Positions 33,015 through 46,803 of a stretch of 64,000 bases of DNA are shown piece after piece. This DNA is from Vanessa cardui (lineage: Eukaryota > Arthropoda > Insecta > Lepidoptera > Nymphalidae), in contig NC_061127.1 of the NCBI RefSeq assembly GCF_905220365.1, forward strand, positions 1,674,001 to 1,738,000, written 5' to 3'. Each line of letters opens with the position of its first letter. Positions within the stretch are counted from its first letter, which is position 1. Under the pieces are notes generated by a model that made no database searches, was not told the DNA's origin, and worked only from the letters and a program-made list of their open reading frames with translations. Both the position numbers and the translations under genes were made by a program.

Positions 33015-33425
33015 ATATATAAAAATAGACATAAGTATATCTGTTACAGATCTAACACTGTTCGACGGATCATTTTATAAATTGGCACACTGTATTCCTA
33101 CATGTTGAATTTTATACCGGGGATGTTCATGAGTTATAATATCTAAATAGAGTAGCTAATTCATTTTTAGGTTATTTTTTTCGTATTTATACCTGTCATG
33201 TATCAAATTATTAACTTGAATTATACTCTTTTTATATTTATATTATTTTCCTTTGGTATCCTGGTCAAAAATGACACATCTATAACATCCCTGTTTTCCA
33301 TCCAAGTTGTTGTTACTCGTCACTAGATGGCGCTGCTCAGTACATCAATACCGTCCAAGCAATCAATAGACTACACTACTGATAAATAAACTCAGGCAGG
33401 AAAAGGTCTGCTGGCATCTGCTAGT
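33015..33425 (+). mobile_element. Helitron-like element (degenerate)
   Basis: Motifs TCTGTTACAGATCTAACACT and GTTCGACGGATCATTTTATA resemble Helitron bodies here. It ends GGTCTGCTGGCATCTGCTAG followed by T, a CTAG|T terminus with a weakened hairpin. Confidence 0.5.
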
Positions 33426-35197
33426 TTTGTATATAAAATATATTATACTTGAATAATAATCTTTATAATATAGATAGAAAAAATATACATAATCCATTAT
33501 ATACTATAAAATTATTCTAACTTTCCTTACATATATGAATGAGATCAGTTCCGAACCAAGGTATATGTCCGTCTTAGTTTCTTTGCTAATAGTCTTGCCT
33601 CCATTTTTTTTCTATGCCTTTATTCAAAAAAGATTAAAGCACATCTAAAACTACTCCTACACATTGATACATACAATGATGTTCTAGTAAACAGATATGT
33701 TACTAACGCGCAAAAAGTGAAGACTAGAAAACCTCCTAATTGGGACGTTTGCCTTTAGTCGTTTTACGTAGTAATACGTTATAATACATCATAATTACGT
33801 AGTAATACGTTTTGCGTAATTAAAACAAAATCCCTTTCACTTATTGTTTTTATCAAGCTATCCTTTTTACTTTTAACGAAATGTAAAAATAAACGAAAAT
33901 AGACGGTCCATGGCGCGGCACACTTTTTTTCTGTTGTTTAGTATGTATATAACATATCTGTTTATTAGAATATCATTGGATACATATAAACATTTAATAT
34001 CAGAAAAAGATTTTCTTTATTAATTTAATATATGTTAATATAATCGATTATGAGTTCATAGTATTTTAACATTTATATAACTTATATATTTAAATCAGAA
34101 AGATATATTTTGGAGATCTACACATCTAACATATAGAGTTTTATAAATGTAATATAAATTGATTGAGATTGCTTTAGAAGTGCCCGGATCAAACAATTTT
34201 CACTACGACTATGTTCCTACATTGACATAAGCTACATATATCTTATTGATTATAATCTTTGGGTAAATATAACACGAAAAATACAATGGCTTCTTAATAT
34301 AATTTTAATATATTATGGTAGGTTAAATTTGAATATAATATCTAATGTATGGAGTAGAAGTAAGGTGTCTTTCATATAGACTTCTACCCAAAAAAAGCCT
34401 TTCAAATTGTATAAAGCATATGTATATTAACCTACGAATAGTTTTCTCTATTAAAACTAATTAATATTTACTTTAGTGCCATAAGTGTCATCGTTGGAAA
34501 AGAAATTACAGTCCCTCCGGACTATTTTGATTTAAAAAACTTGATCAACACAATAAAACAGTTTCTTTTGAGGGCATGTCTTAATTTCTCTCTCCGATAT
34601 TGTTTCTCTCGACCAAATAAGCTTTCCTTCAAATTTAACCCTCAAACAATCTATTTTTTAAGCATAAAAGTTACTCCTTACCACCACTCCATAACTTATT
34701 CTTATAAGATTCGACAAGAATGACATTTAAACGAATATTAATTTCATCTAACAATTTCTTAAATGCAGTGCTTGAATATTCGATTTTTTTATTAATTGTG
34801 CTGTTCTAAATATGAATTATTACAAAGAATGTTGAGCCTAAGACCTTAGGCTTTGCAGCCAAATACATTAGCTAATATGTCAAAATATATAATTTAGATA
34901 AATAAACTGTGATAATATATTAAACACAAAATTCATATCCAAATTTAGACATTAAGAAAACTATAACTTGTTATAAAATTATAATCAGTACTTTCAAGAA
35001 CAATGTACAAAGATAAAAAATTGTAAAGATCATAGAACATTCTTGCAAACACTACATATGGCAGCAAAACATTAGATAAAAAATTTAATAAATGCATAAT
35101 GTTCACACTACACAAGGAAAACAATTAAGCTTAATACATAAAATAACTTTTTTTTTTTAAATAAACAGCGATTTCCTGCAAAGAGGTTTTTTTTAAT
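33426..35197. other. Spacer downstream of Hexd
   Basis: Very AT-rich. A short quasi-tandem ACGTAGTAATACGTT duplication occurs near 33,768-33,815. No gene or clear repeat. The Hexd 3' UTR must end within it. I see no canonical AATAAA close to the stop. Confidence 0.45.
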
Positions 35198-38100
35198 TTA
35201 GCGAGGTTTTATACTTGCTCCCGCACTGATCCTCTGTATAGCTATATTATGGATATCCTCGATTTTGTTCACTATGGCTGTAACGTTGGTATACATCCAT
35301 TCAGTGGCGCTTCGCTTGCCAGTAATCGTAGTCAGAAGACCCATCAATGGCCCTTCAACTTCTTTATAATTGCTCAACAATCTGTAACAAATATAACAGA
35401 TACAAAATTGTATTAAATATCATAGGATTTTATTTAGGCTTTTTTTATAGGCATTGGCCACTTTGTAGTAAGTAACCAAATTCTTTATTAGTGCCTTATC
35501 AATACTACTATATATGTATATAATTTTTTTTTGTCATATTTGCTATTCGTAACTAACATATTAAGTTGGTTTTTTGTTTATTTCCTTCCAAATCTAATCT
35601 ACTAATACATTTTGAAAAATTCATTTTGATTTAGATGACTCACTATTTGAACATGATAATTCATTATTTACATGATGGCATTTTAGCCATAGCCATAATA
35701 GTTTTACTACTAGTGAAAAAAACCCAAACTACTGCAATAATAAAAAAGATATCTTAAGCTTACGCCTCTGAAGTCGCCTTGATACATTCCACTTGAGCCG
35801 GGCTCGTAAATGAATGTTCCACCTGCCAAGGATTCAGCCAAGTCGCTACCCTGAAAAATATCATACGATTTAATGAGACATTTTACATGGCAAACATCTA
35901 TTGGCGCACTTTGGGGTATGAAAAATCATATTCCCTATTATATTTACTAGCTACTATTACCATTTCTACTTAGTTTAGTTTCTTTTATTACTTTTTTTTC
36001 AACAACAACAACAACAGCAGCCTGTAAATTCCCACTGCTGGGCTAACTGCCTCCTCTCCCTTTGAGGAGAAGGTTTGGAACATATTACACCACGCTGTTC
36101 CAATGCGAGTTGGTGGAATAAACATGTGGCAGAATTTCTATGAAATGAGCATCGCTGAACACGAGATGAATTATAAAGACAAATTAAGCACATGAATCAG
36201 CGGTGCTTGCTTGGGTTTGAAGCCGCAATCATCGGTTCAGATGCACGCGTTCTAACCACTGGGCCATCTCAACTACCCCATCTCTATTTTCTTTCTTCTA
36301 TTTTGTTCTTATTATGTCGCTATCCCAACGAGGTATTGGTCTTCCTCTCTTTCTTACAGACTAGAAATTAACAGAGCCTAAGTTACTTACATATCTCCAT
36401 GTATGAGGTTGTTGGACTGATCCCTCAAGGCCACGAGCGTTTGCATGATATATTCAGCCAGATCCCTGCCAGGCCAGTCTGTCAAATCGTCGATTATAAC
36501 GATATCATCTGCAAAAAGTTTTGTTCGTTAGAAAAAAAATTAGAATTTTTTTTAATTTATACTAACACTAGGGACCCGTTCCGGATTCGCACGGGTGAAC
36601 ATAAATTTATTTTTTTATTTTTCTGTTTGTTTTTTCCGACATGTTTAAAAATTTTTGTTCTATTCCAATTTATTTACACAACAATCTTTATACATTATAT
36701 ATCTAAGCCTTCTTTATGAATCCGCCTGTCTAATAGAGAAAATCGCATGAAAATCTGTGGAGTTCATCGCAAACATACAGACAGACACGGTCGGGGGACT
36801 TTGTTTTATAATATGTATTGATGATAAGGGCTTTGTGTAAGTCTACTCATCATATATATTGTCGCTAAACAGCAACGCTTAGTATGTCTGTGTTCCGGTT
36901 TAAAGGATGAGTGAGCCAGTGTCAGGTATTATATGAACATGGGATACTAATGGTTCCCAAAGTCTGTGGGTCATTATGGGTGATGTAATGTCTATAAACA
37001 GTAGTAACTATTTACATCATTTAGCCCATTAGCCAAAAAGGGGAGTTTCACTAAGAATAGTTTCGACGGAAAAAAAAGCCATGAATATTTTATTATCTCA
37101 ACCGTTTTGTACCCAGGACAAAAAAGAGACAAATTATAATGAACTTCTTATACCTACCATTCTTCATGTATATTTCGGTCCAATAATTCATGCAAGTTGC
37201 CAAGGACGGAAACGCCACCGGCATCAGCTCGCACATGGTAGCGTAGTGGTCGTATCTGAAGTACAGTCGCGTGCAAAAGTGTTTTAATCAAGACTCCAAA
37301 AAAAATAATATTATATTATACATCCAAGTACAATCGCAAGCACAAGTGTTTTAATCAAGACTCTAAAAAAAAGTATAAAATATTATACATCCAAAATTGA
37401 GGTTAAAAGATCTATTTGGTCGTTACAGCTACCAACTCTCGAGAGCAAATACTGTTTTATTTACTAAGAAGAACGTAGCTAATACTGCGTAGTAATGAAT
37501 TCTGTGATTCTTGCCACAAGTTTTTAGGTGACACTATTGGTGCGCCATAGAACGACCGTGACAGCAGACGACATGATACCCCTATAAGCCAACAAGGCCC
37601 CCCCTTCATACACCCTCTCCATGGCCCCCTTCTACTCCCATGTATCTATCTATCTACTATTCATACATTCGTTACTGTATAGTTTTTTTTAGAATAGTAA
37701 GATAAATACATTTACTCTATCATCCCCTTTTTTATTTTCTTGTTCACTATTTACTTACATTAAAACAATTTTAAAAGCAATATTTATACAATTATTCTAC
37801 CGCCAAATAACAGTACTTAGTATTGTTGTGTTCCGGTTTGAAGGGTGAGTGAGCCAGTGTAACTACAGGCATAAGGGATATAACATTTTAGTTCCCAAAG
37901 TGGGTGGCACATTGACGATGTAAGGAATATACGTCATTGTCTATGGCTGATGGTGACCACTTACCATCACGTGACCCATATGCTTGTCCGCGAACCTATA
38001 ACATAAAAAAGCAATGTGTAATAATTACCTGGACCATCCCGTAAAGATCATCCCGAAGAAGCTAACTTTATGCTTGTTGTTTTTCACCAGATGCATCCAA

Positions 38101-41100
38101 GCCTCTTGGTTGCTGGCGTAACGCTCGATGGGTGACACCATCTGAGGACATAAGAGATATATATTATTATACAACAACAACAACAACAGCCTGTAAATTC
38201 CCACTGCTGGGCTAAAGGCCTCCTCTCCCTTTGAGGAGAAGGTTTTGGAACATATTCCACCACGTTGTTCCAATGCGGGCTGGTGGAATGCACATGTGGC
38301 AGAATTTCTATGAAATTTGTCACATGCAGGTTTCCTCACGATGTTTTCCTTCATCGCTGAGCACGGGATGAATTATAAAGACAAATTAAGCACATGAAAC
38401 AGCGGTGCTTGCCTGGGTTTGAACCCGCAATCATCGGTTAAGATGCACGCGTTCTAACCACTGGGCCATCTCGACTCACTATATTATTATACATTTAGGT
38501 ATAGAGGTATCAGATATTCTACCGCTAAACAGCAAACAAGTTAGATTACATAGCAACACTATTTAAGGCGTATATAAGAGTAAATTTCCCAATGAAAGTA
38601 GCGCCAATAACAGGAAATCAAAACCAAACCAAATGTATTTTATTCACAATGAAGCGTTTTTGAATTGTCAATATTTAAACAATACCACAGTTGCGGAAAA
38701 CGGACTCCAAGGAGAAATAGCAAGAGACTCGCATAGTTGTTCTTTTCAAATAAACAGATTCAAGCAATCTTGTGATGGAAACTAAGCCTAAATTTATGAG
38801 TTTCTTGCCGGTTCTACCATGTAGAATCTGCATTCCGAACTGGTGGTAACATAATATAGTTTGTTAAACGATGCAATAGTGCTTGCAAAAGCCTACTTGA
38901 ATGAAGTTTTCATTTTAATATTCATGTTGATTTTAATGACAGAAAGAATACAATACCAAATAGATAGTAGGGAAAAGAGTACAGTATAAAAATGGACTAT
39001 ATTCGTTATGGTGTTATCTGTAGGAAAAGAGTTATACTACCAGTAAGCATTTTACTTAAGCCTAGTAAAAATACGTTCTTGATATACGAACCTTGGAACT
39101 CCCATTCGCTCCTTTAAAAGCGGACCCAGCCCACACAAATGTGAACACCTGTTCATAGGAGAGCCACATTTGCAGTGGGAATTTAAAATGTTCTTTAACA
39201 TTGTAGTTCCATATGATTGGCTGCACCAAATCGCCGATTTTGTAATCTGTGACCAGAAAAAAAAATTACCAATAGAAGAACATTATTATATATTAAACAT
39301 GCAATCATGTTTTAAGTATTTCACAAAAGTTTGGATTTGAGAAATCGCAAATAATATTTGTAAATATATTAAAAATAGCTGTTGTACTTAATTATTGAGT
39401 GCAAAAATACAAAATGTCCTTTTTGTGGAAAAATCGGACGACTCAACACGAAAGAAAGTCATAAGCGCCAAATTGGTCTTATTTGAATATAATATTTAAT
39501 TTTTTTTTTCTTTAATATTGTAAAATTTTGTTTAAAAGACATTTTAGTACATATGTTTATAAATCAGAACTGGATCATTTTAAACTGGAAATATACATGT
39601 TAAAGATGCGATACAAGGCAATCAGTCCTACAATGTTGTTAATATTAAGAAAGATTTGTTATTAAAAAGCTGCTGCAATTTAGTGTACGTGACATTTCGC
39701 GACCCATAGAAAGACCCATACTGCCAAATCATTTAAATGGATTTCATGAAATTTGGTACGAAGCAAGATTGAATTTGAAGGAAGAATTCCTTTCGGTACT
39801 CTTCATCGCTAATAAATGACGACCAATCTGAAAACCAGCAGAGTTGCAGGCTACAACTAGCCTATAATATAAACTCACGTTTCAAAGCCTCTACGTTGAT
39901 GGAACGCAACATATCGTCCCACATGAGCACGATGACGCGAACGGGCGCGTGCTTCTTTACGAACGCGACGATTTCGCAAATGTGCTCCAGGAACAGGGAC
40001 GCTACCCCATACTCGCTCATGATGGCGCGTTTCTTACACTCGTCGCACGCTGCTATGTGCCAAACCTGGAGGGAAACGATTATTTTTAAACGAAAAAATT
40101 TAATGCTACCGAATTAGTACAAATATTGACGTCTAGACATTTCATGCTACCGAATTAGTACAACGACGTCTAGACATTTTCCTATCACTTTTCTCAAAAC
40201 TCTACAGCAATATCTGATGATCATATCATTCTTCTCGCAACTCTACAGCAATATCTGATGACCCTGGCATTCTTCTTAAAATTCAACAGCAATGTCCGAT
40301 GACCCTACCATTCTTCTTAAAATTCTACAGCAATGTCCGATGACCCTACCATTCTTCTCGAAATTCTACAGCAATGTCCGATGACCGTATTATTCTTCTC
40401 GAAATTCTACAGCAATGTCTGATGACCCTACCATTCTTCTCAAAATTCAAAAGCAGTGCCTGACTGAATGATGGAATTTCCATTAAATTATAATTATTCG
40501 AAATTACTCTAAAATTCATTTATTTTGAGTTAAAAGATTATTGGCAAATCTATCAAAGAAGACAAGGTCATGTTTACCGAAGTTATCTATAATATAATAA
40601 TTTAATTCAATTTTGACAGGTGAGTGGAAACCTTGAAACAATAAGTTACCTCATCAGCTCCGATATGGATGTATCTGGCATCCGGTTGTACGTCCAAAGC
40701 CTGACGCACCATGTCCTTTACAAGGACGAGGGACTCCGGACGAGACGGGCACAGCACCGATGGTGTTTTACGTTCTTCCCTCAGATGTTTGAACTTAGGA
40801 TGTTTAAGGACAAACTCCATGTGCCCTATAGTTTGGATCAATTGTATCTGAAATGAAAATATTTATATAGTCTAATAAACTTTCAATTTTGTTTTATTGA
40901 ACTCTAATTACTAAAAAGATTAGGCAGTTCAATATTTATAATAACTGAACTTAACCGATAATTGAAAGTGCTAAAGGCAAGTACAAAATTGTTTATGTGC
41001 TTTGTTTGTGTACACAATTCATGTCGTGTTCGAACTGCGACTTATCGCGATCAAACCGCATTTGAAATAATAACGACATTTTGAATTAAATTTGGAACTA

Positions 41101-44100
41101 ATTCTCCTTTTAAAAAAAAAAGTTCCAAATTTAAACAAACCCTACAGTAACACCACCTCTCACATCCACTGAGATCATTCTACTAACGAATTTAAAAAGA
41201 AACATTTAGGCTTGAAAATTCTTGCTTTATTTAAAATTAAAGTGTAAAATATTCAATATAGAAGAACATCACCGAAAATATTACATAAGAAATATGATGG
41301 TGATAAATATGTCGTCTTGACAGATTTCAGCCTACTGCGGCCAATCTCAAAGGAAACTATCCAGCTTCGCAGAACATTTTATAGTTCACAAGTGTGTGCG
41401 CCAATACAGATGCATTGTTCCCACACTCTCGTCTGATGTTATAGCAATTCCGACACGAGAATAAGTTCAGGCGGTGAGCTATCTTTACGAGCACAATTAT
41501 AGTGTAACACATTCTCTATTTACATTATATCATAATTTAAAGAAAAAAGTCTGTGTGGGCCTCGTCTTCCAAGAAAACGACTTGTTTGAAGTCCAGCGAA
41601 GTTCTGCTGTTCAAGTTCTGTGTTCTTCTGATGTTCAATAAAAATGTAAAATATAAAAGCCAAATTTATTAAAGTTGAATGTAAAAAATGGCACTGGTAA
41701 CTGAATAAGTAGACATTATTAAATCAAGTTAATGAAATAAAAATAAATACCGGTATACGAGCACACACACAACAGTGAACTCAATCTCATTTTCTATATT
41801 TTTTCGAAAAAAACATGACCTGACCTGGACTGACCTGGGTTGAATCCAAAAACTGGAAATCTATATAGCCTTATACTAACTGAAAATTATCACTACACCC
41901 ACAAAGTTGTGTCCAAATTTGGTTAAAAAGTCCGACATAATTATTCGACAAAATTCTCTAAATGTCTAACGAATTAGATCTAACAACTGAACAGGTCATC
42001 ATGTGTATCATATATAACATCAAAGTCATAGACTAACTAGTTAAAACTAATGTTAGCTTCTATTTAACCTTCTCCATTCCGCAACCACAGACACAAAAGG
42101 GCAAAGCTGTAGGCAAAAACTAGTATATCTATAACCTATCCCTATGAACTGAAACAAGAAATGCTTTTAACAAGATTCAAGATTATACTACAGCATCAGG
42201 AACATCAATTCAAGTAACATGATAATTAGAATTTATTTTGAATTTGAAAAAGCTGAAACAATTTTCATTCATCCAAAAACTAATCAACTAAGAACATTCT
42301 CAATCAAATTAAAACATTGCTATATTAGATAGACACACAGTTACAGACATGTGTTTAACTTATAACACCCCTATTTTTGCAACATATATATTTGTATTTA
42401 AATTAATCTAATACAAATAGAACAAATATCATATGACAAATATGAACAAGATGGAAAGAACAACAGACGCAGAGCCACTCATAAATTCAATGTATCAACC
42501 TTATTATTAAACAACAGTTGGATAGTTTTGCAAAAATAAGACAAATGGGATACAAGTATCTTGCATAAATATTTAGATACAACCTTTGCTTAGCTGCCAT
42601 TAAAACGAAACAATATCTTACTGATATTCCACACAACTTGAGAAAAATACAATTACAATTACGTATTATCATTTATAATATTATTTAGAATTATACTCTT
42701 AACTGTGTAAACAAAGCCAAAGCCAAAGCAAAGCCCCTTTAAACTTATACTCTGGGCAGCTGTATTCACAATTCTTGCTTTCAGATATACTTATAAACAA
42801 TAAATGTATTTAATAAAAAAAATTTCATTACTCCAAATTAGTTTACAAAGGAACCAATGTACAACTATAATCAATCAAAGAATATGCATTATAAATACAC
42901 TCTAAAATAATAGATCAAGTTTAACGAAATACTAAAATCAGTCTAGCATTCGACACAGCCATTCCTTAAACACACAATAAGAAATAATAATAATAAATTT
43001 ATTTATTCTCTCTTCATTATAGTATATTCTTCATGTGCCTTAACAAGTACAATTTGGTGTGGAGAATAATATACGCAAAGCACAGTAAGTAATGACTTAT
43101 GAAATGTTTTTCCAAGATGGAATAAAATGACAAAAGAAACATTGACTTAGCACAAGTAATGTTACATAGTTCCAATAATTTAATCTGCAACTAACATAAT
43201 CTTTATGAAAATTGTAAATCTGCAAGTAACTCTGTTTGTCTGTCTGTCTCTCATTCTTTCACGACCAAACAGCTTAACCGAATTTGATGAAATTTGATAT
43301 GAAGCAAATTTGAACTCCAAGAAAGAACATAGGCTACTTTTTTGCTTAACACATGACAACCAACAGCCTTAATTGTGCAAAGGACTACTACTAGTACTAA
43401 TAATTAACACATACATTTTTTTTTAAAACACATGCACGTTTTCCTCGACTGATGGGAGAGTTCAAATATAAACACATATAAAGCACAAGAAAATTCTTTT
43501 AAGTTCAGTTAATATTAACATAATTTGACCACTATGCCATATCTGTTCTAAATCATAATAAATATTTACAAATTAAAGCAGCATCTTACCGCATCAAAGC
43601 CCAAATCATATGTGCATTTAATTATATGCTTGACTTCCTCCCTGGTATACATATTGTCCCCGTTACTTGTTCCATTGCTACCGATCTCAGCAATGTCTCC
43701 AGTATAAGGAAATGTATCCTCCCACTCTATCAAAACTCCTGTGCAGCCCCATTTATAGGCAGCTTTAAGCACCTTAAAATGATAATATATTTAAAAGAAT
43801 ATAATATTCGTATTTTATTTTTTAATTTTGTTTCCTTCACAGAAGTTATGCAACATGAACTCCATATATTCATGAGTCAGGCAAATTCTTATTACTATAA
43901 AATCATTTTAATGCTGTCTATAAAAAAATATGAAGTTTTATTAACAGATCTGATGTGCCAATTATAGTTTTATACATTTAATTATATATTGAGTGAGTGA
44001 GACTTGATTATGTTTTAACAAAATAAAGATCCTATTGAGGTATTATGTATAATTTTACATATTCAAAATATTTACCTGTTCCAAGAAAGGAATTTTCATA

Positions 44101-44217
44101 GGGGCTCCTTTTAAGTCCAGATGTAAAATTCTGCAATTTAATAAAATATTGTTAAACTCTTCATTTAAATTAAAATATTTTTAATATAATTACGCCTTAG
44201 AACACTTACTTATGCAT
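35198..44217 (-). CDS. Hexd: Hexosaminidase D (GH20), 11 coding exons
   Basis: Glycoside hydrolase family 20 N-acetyl-hexosaminidase of the HEXDC type. It is nucleocytoplasmic in animals and has no signal peptide here. Exons (minus): 44,217-44,210; 44,130-44,076; 43,772-43,590; 40,847-40,650; 40,065-39,879; 39,246-39,092; 38,141-38,029; 37,255-37,158; 36,508-36,391; 35,850-35,764; 35,381-35,198. All are bounded by AG/GT with compatible phases. They total 1,386 nt, giving 461 aa, close to the usual family length. Landmarks: MHKILHLDLKGAP start, EWEDTFPY, QTIGHMEFVLKH, catalytic Asp-Glu in HIGADE (147-148), MWDDM (about 196-200), FTGWSRYDHYA. The exon 10 frame was chosen because it alone joins exons 9 and 11 without a stop. 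It lies 2.6 kb downstream of the MCT gene on the same strand, with no functional link implied. Confidence 0.93.
36001..36276 (-). mobile_element. SINE-B in Hexd intron 9
   Basis: (CAA)n, CAGCAGCCTGTAAATTCCC to CTGGGCCATCTCAACT. About 35 bp are missing at the CATGCAGGTTTCCTCACGA segment. Confidence 0.88.
36568..36826 (-). mobile_element. Helitron (short, non-autonomous) in Hexd intron 8
   Basis: On the minus strand it ends CACCCGTGCGAATCCGGAAC then GGGTCCCTAG with T following. It begins near ATACATATTATAAAACAAAG. This is the same terminal architecture as the 2,450-3,743 element. Confidence 0.65.
36830..37030 (+). mobile_element. SINE-A (decayed) in Hexd intron 8
   Basis: GGGCTTTGTGTAAGTCTACT, TGTGTTCCGGTTTAAAGGAT, GGTTCCCAAAGTCTGTGGGT in order. 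Directly abuts the Helitron. Confidence 0.7.
37261..37394. repeat. 67-bp direct tandem duplication beside Hexd exon 8
   Basis: GTACAGTCGCGTGCAAAAGT (37,261) recurs as GTACAATCGCAAGCACAAGT (37,328), each followed by GTTTTAATCAAGACTC and ATTATACATCCAA. The first unit begins 6 bases upstream of the exon 8 acceptor. Confidence 0.85.
37795..38010 (+). mobile_element. SINE-A in Hexd intron 7
   Basis: TATTCTACCGCCAAATAACA to GCGAACCTATAACATAAAAAA. The head is truncated. It ends 19 bases from the exon 7 donor. Confidence 0.85.
38175..38478 (-). mobile_element. SINE-B in Hexd intron 6
   Basis: (CAA)n CAGCCTGTAAATTCCCACTG to ACTGGGCCATCTCGACTC, near full length. Its tail lies about 35 bases upstream of the exon 7 acceptor. 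Confidence 0.92.
38622..38770 (+). repeat. Family D repeat (Hexd intron 6)
   Basis: AAATGTATTTTATTCACAAT, AGCGTTTTTGAATTGTCAAT, CGCATAGTTGTTCTTTTCAA match family D in order. Confidence 0.65.
38798..38925 (-). repeat. Family E repeat (Hexd intron 6)
   Basis: GAGTTTCTTGCCGGTTCTAC, CCGAACTGGTGGTAACATAA, GCTTGCAAAAGCCTACTTGA: reverse orientation. It faces the family D copy 30 bp away, forming an imperfect inverted pair. Confidence 0.7.
40103..40179. repeat. Two-copy tandem repeat (Hexd intron 4)
   Basis: ATGCTACCGAATTAGTACAA ... GACGTCTAGACATTT occurs at 40,103 and again at 40,144, the second about 5 bp shorter. Confidence 0.85.
40186..40470. repeat. 41-bp minisatellite, about 7 units (Hexd intron 4)
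   Basis: The unit CATTCTTCTCGAAATTCTAC / AGCAATGTCCGATGACCCTAC repeats head to tail. Inner units are the most alike and the outer ones more diverged, as expected for array growth by unequal exchange. Confidence 0.92.
40848..43589. other. Hexd intron 3 (2.7 kb)
   Basis: AT-rich. An A/T-rich (AAT)n stretch near 42,985 could be an old LINE tail. No SINE of the families listed and no coding sequence seen. Confidence 0.45.
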
Positions 44218-46803
44218 TTTGAAATATAATAACAATTAACACTTGTTGCGAATAAGCCGGTGTTTTAGGTTTTTTATTTTTTATTTAATATTTTGCGATT
44301 ACTTAGTGAATAGTGAATACTAATACTTTGACTACGACGCACTACACATGAGTTAAATAATAGGGAATATTTTTAAAATACAATTTCATTTATAAAAATT
44401 GAAAAAAAGTACATTGATCATTTGAAAAGTTAAGATGATGATATTAAAGAAAATTTTAAATGAAATGTATTGACAATAACTGTCCTATAGTAATTGTTTG
44501 GTAATAATTTGAAAGAGATGATAATTTAGCTTATTGATCTTGATTCAGAGAGAATAAAATCAATACGTTTCTATCTTATTTATGAGCTTAGAGCTATGAA
44601 CTATGAAAATATTATTTATAGTTATCACTATCGGAGTGTCGACATAAGGAGAAGTACTAAGTGTAAAAAAAGTGTTCCTTAAAATGACTGAGGTAACAAT
44701 GTTACCAGCGTTGAGAAACAGTTGTAACATGAATAAAATCAATTTTCATGTGGTGGTTAAAATTTGTTTTTTTTGGGTGTTAATACGCAAGAAAATAAAA
44801 CGTTATCAGAGAGAGAAAGTAAAACTTCACCAAATAAGACACAACCTTCAAAAGGATCTATTTTTCAATTATTATTATATTATATTATGAATTACGATAA
44901 TATTTGAAAAACAGATCCTTAAATAATATAAAAAATAATTTGTGATAATACTCTCTAGATATAGCCCCTAATGAACAAATAATATGTTTCCGATACTTTT
45001 TCGGGTGAGGTCGCGTATGAAATACGTCTCCTCACCTCAGTAGTCCGCACCGCATAGTGCATACTGAATACTTTTATACATAGAAGTGACTAGAACCATT
45101 TATTACATATAAAATTGTGCATCAAAAATGTCATATTAGCAATATTATTTATGTAGTACATTATGTAAACCGTTTAGTTCCTCCAGCTCTTTTGTAAAAT
45201 ATCACAAAATTATTTGAAAACTAGTAATGTTCCCACTTTTTTATGGGATGGGGCGTAAGACATGATTAAATTTCTTATACTGTGCTATTGCAACGTGAGG
45301 CATTAATTACTAAAGGCAATAGGTGACGGTAATTACGAAAATATCATATGCAGGTTCAGTTTTTACATTCGTTCATTAAAACTGAAGTAAAATACGGCCC
45401 CACATTCAATAAATTGCCAAAAAAGCTAACAAAATGAAGTTTAGATTAAAAAAAACCAACATGTTCTATTTCAAACTTTAATGATTATATTCTTGAATAC
45501 ATATTACATGCATAACCTAAATAAGTAGATAAAAAAACCTAAAAATCTACAATACTTTCAAAATATCTTATAACCATTAATTTATTATCTATAAATTAAC
45601 TCGTAAACATCGAAAGTTGTACAATTTTTAGTATTAAATAAGGAGGGGAATGAATTCTATGTATTACAAAAACTTTTTTAACATTATTACAATACACAGA
45701 AAACTGGTCAAATTTCGTCAAATATAAATAAAAAAGGGACGAATTTGGACCACGCGCTATACTTATTAGTAGAAAAATACAGTACATACAAAATATTTCG
45801 ATTTTAGTAATAATTAATTTACTGTTATATATTACATATGACTTTAAAAACGTGAATTCAAAAATATTACCTATAAGATCTTTAACAATTCCATAATTTA
45901 TACTACAAGTAACAGTTAATTAATATAAAATCTTTTAAATGGCAGCTTTATAGATAAATGTATTATTCACATGTCTTATGTTCCTGAATTGGGCTGGTAA
46001 AATTTTATTAACATAGAAACTGACATGCGTGGATTGTACTATTTCTAAATTTGTTATAAATTTCGATATCATTTTTTTAATAAATTCGGTAGGTTGTATT
46101 TTAGCTATACAATTATGCTAATATCGTATAATTTACATACAATTGATTGTGCAGTAACTGTCTGCATATAATGTAAAGAATAATGTGTTACTAGACTTTA
46201 TTCATAATTATTTATTTTGATATTCTACATACACACACACTTCACTCCATTGTAAGTAAACACAACTACTTTAAGAATAGTAACTGTACAGCTGCGTCTC
46301 CACAAGAAGAAAATATTCAAATTGTGTTGCCGCAAGCGTTGGCGACAATTCCTATAATCACTTCAAGTTAAAAGCAAAAATTGATACAATGATTGAATAA
46401 TTGTTCGTTTAAGCACTGCTATACACAATTAAAAAAATGCAAACTATAACGATGGAAAGGCAACAAAATTTACTCATACAATAAGTACAAATGCTTTAAA
46501 AAATATGTAAATAGCTAGCTTTAACTCCACAAAAAGCCTATAATTAAGTTTTACTTGCGACAAAACAAGAATTATCAAAAAATTAAGCTAACGCTAAATA
46601 AAACATACATTAAGTAAATGTCAAATCATCTTAATATGGCTGTTATAAATGTTGCCATATAGCAATATAATTTATACAAAAATATTAAAATAATGATTAT
46701 ATTCTATTTTCACAAAACCGTAAAGGCAAACGTATATTAAAAACTACCTAACAATAGTTACTGTCAGCTTGTCAATATAAAATTTTAACGTTCCAAGTTT
46801 AAA
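44218..46803. other. Spacer between Hexd and the transporter gene
   Basis: Should hold the Hexd promoter and 5' UTR and the transporter 3' UTR. The patch GGGTGAGGTCGCGTATGAAATACGTCTCCTCACC near 45,003 can form an imperfect hairpin. An (AC)n run lies near 46,230. No exon, RNA gene or repeat family was recognised. Confidence 0.45.

Noticed and set aside
35764..35850. Alternative frame of Hexd exon 10 reading GSDLAESLAGG
   Set aside because: It looks protein-like, but joining it to exon 9 or exon 11 gives wrong phases and an immediate stop. The ATG-GTA-GCG frame closes perfectly.
40186..40470. CRISPR-like array
   Set aside because: Repeat units are directly abutting with no unique spacers. It is a minisatellite in a eukaryotic intron.
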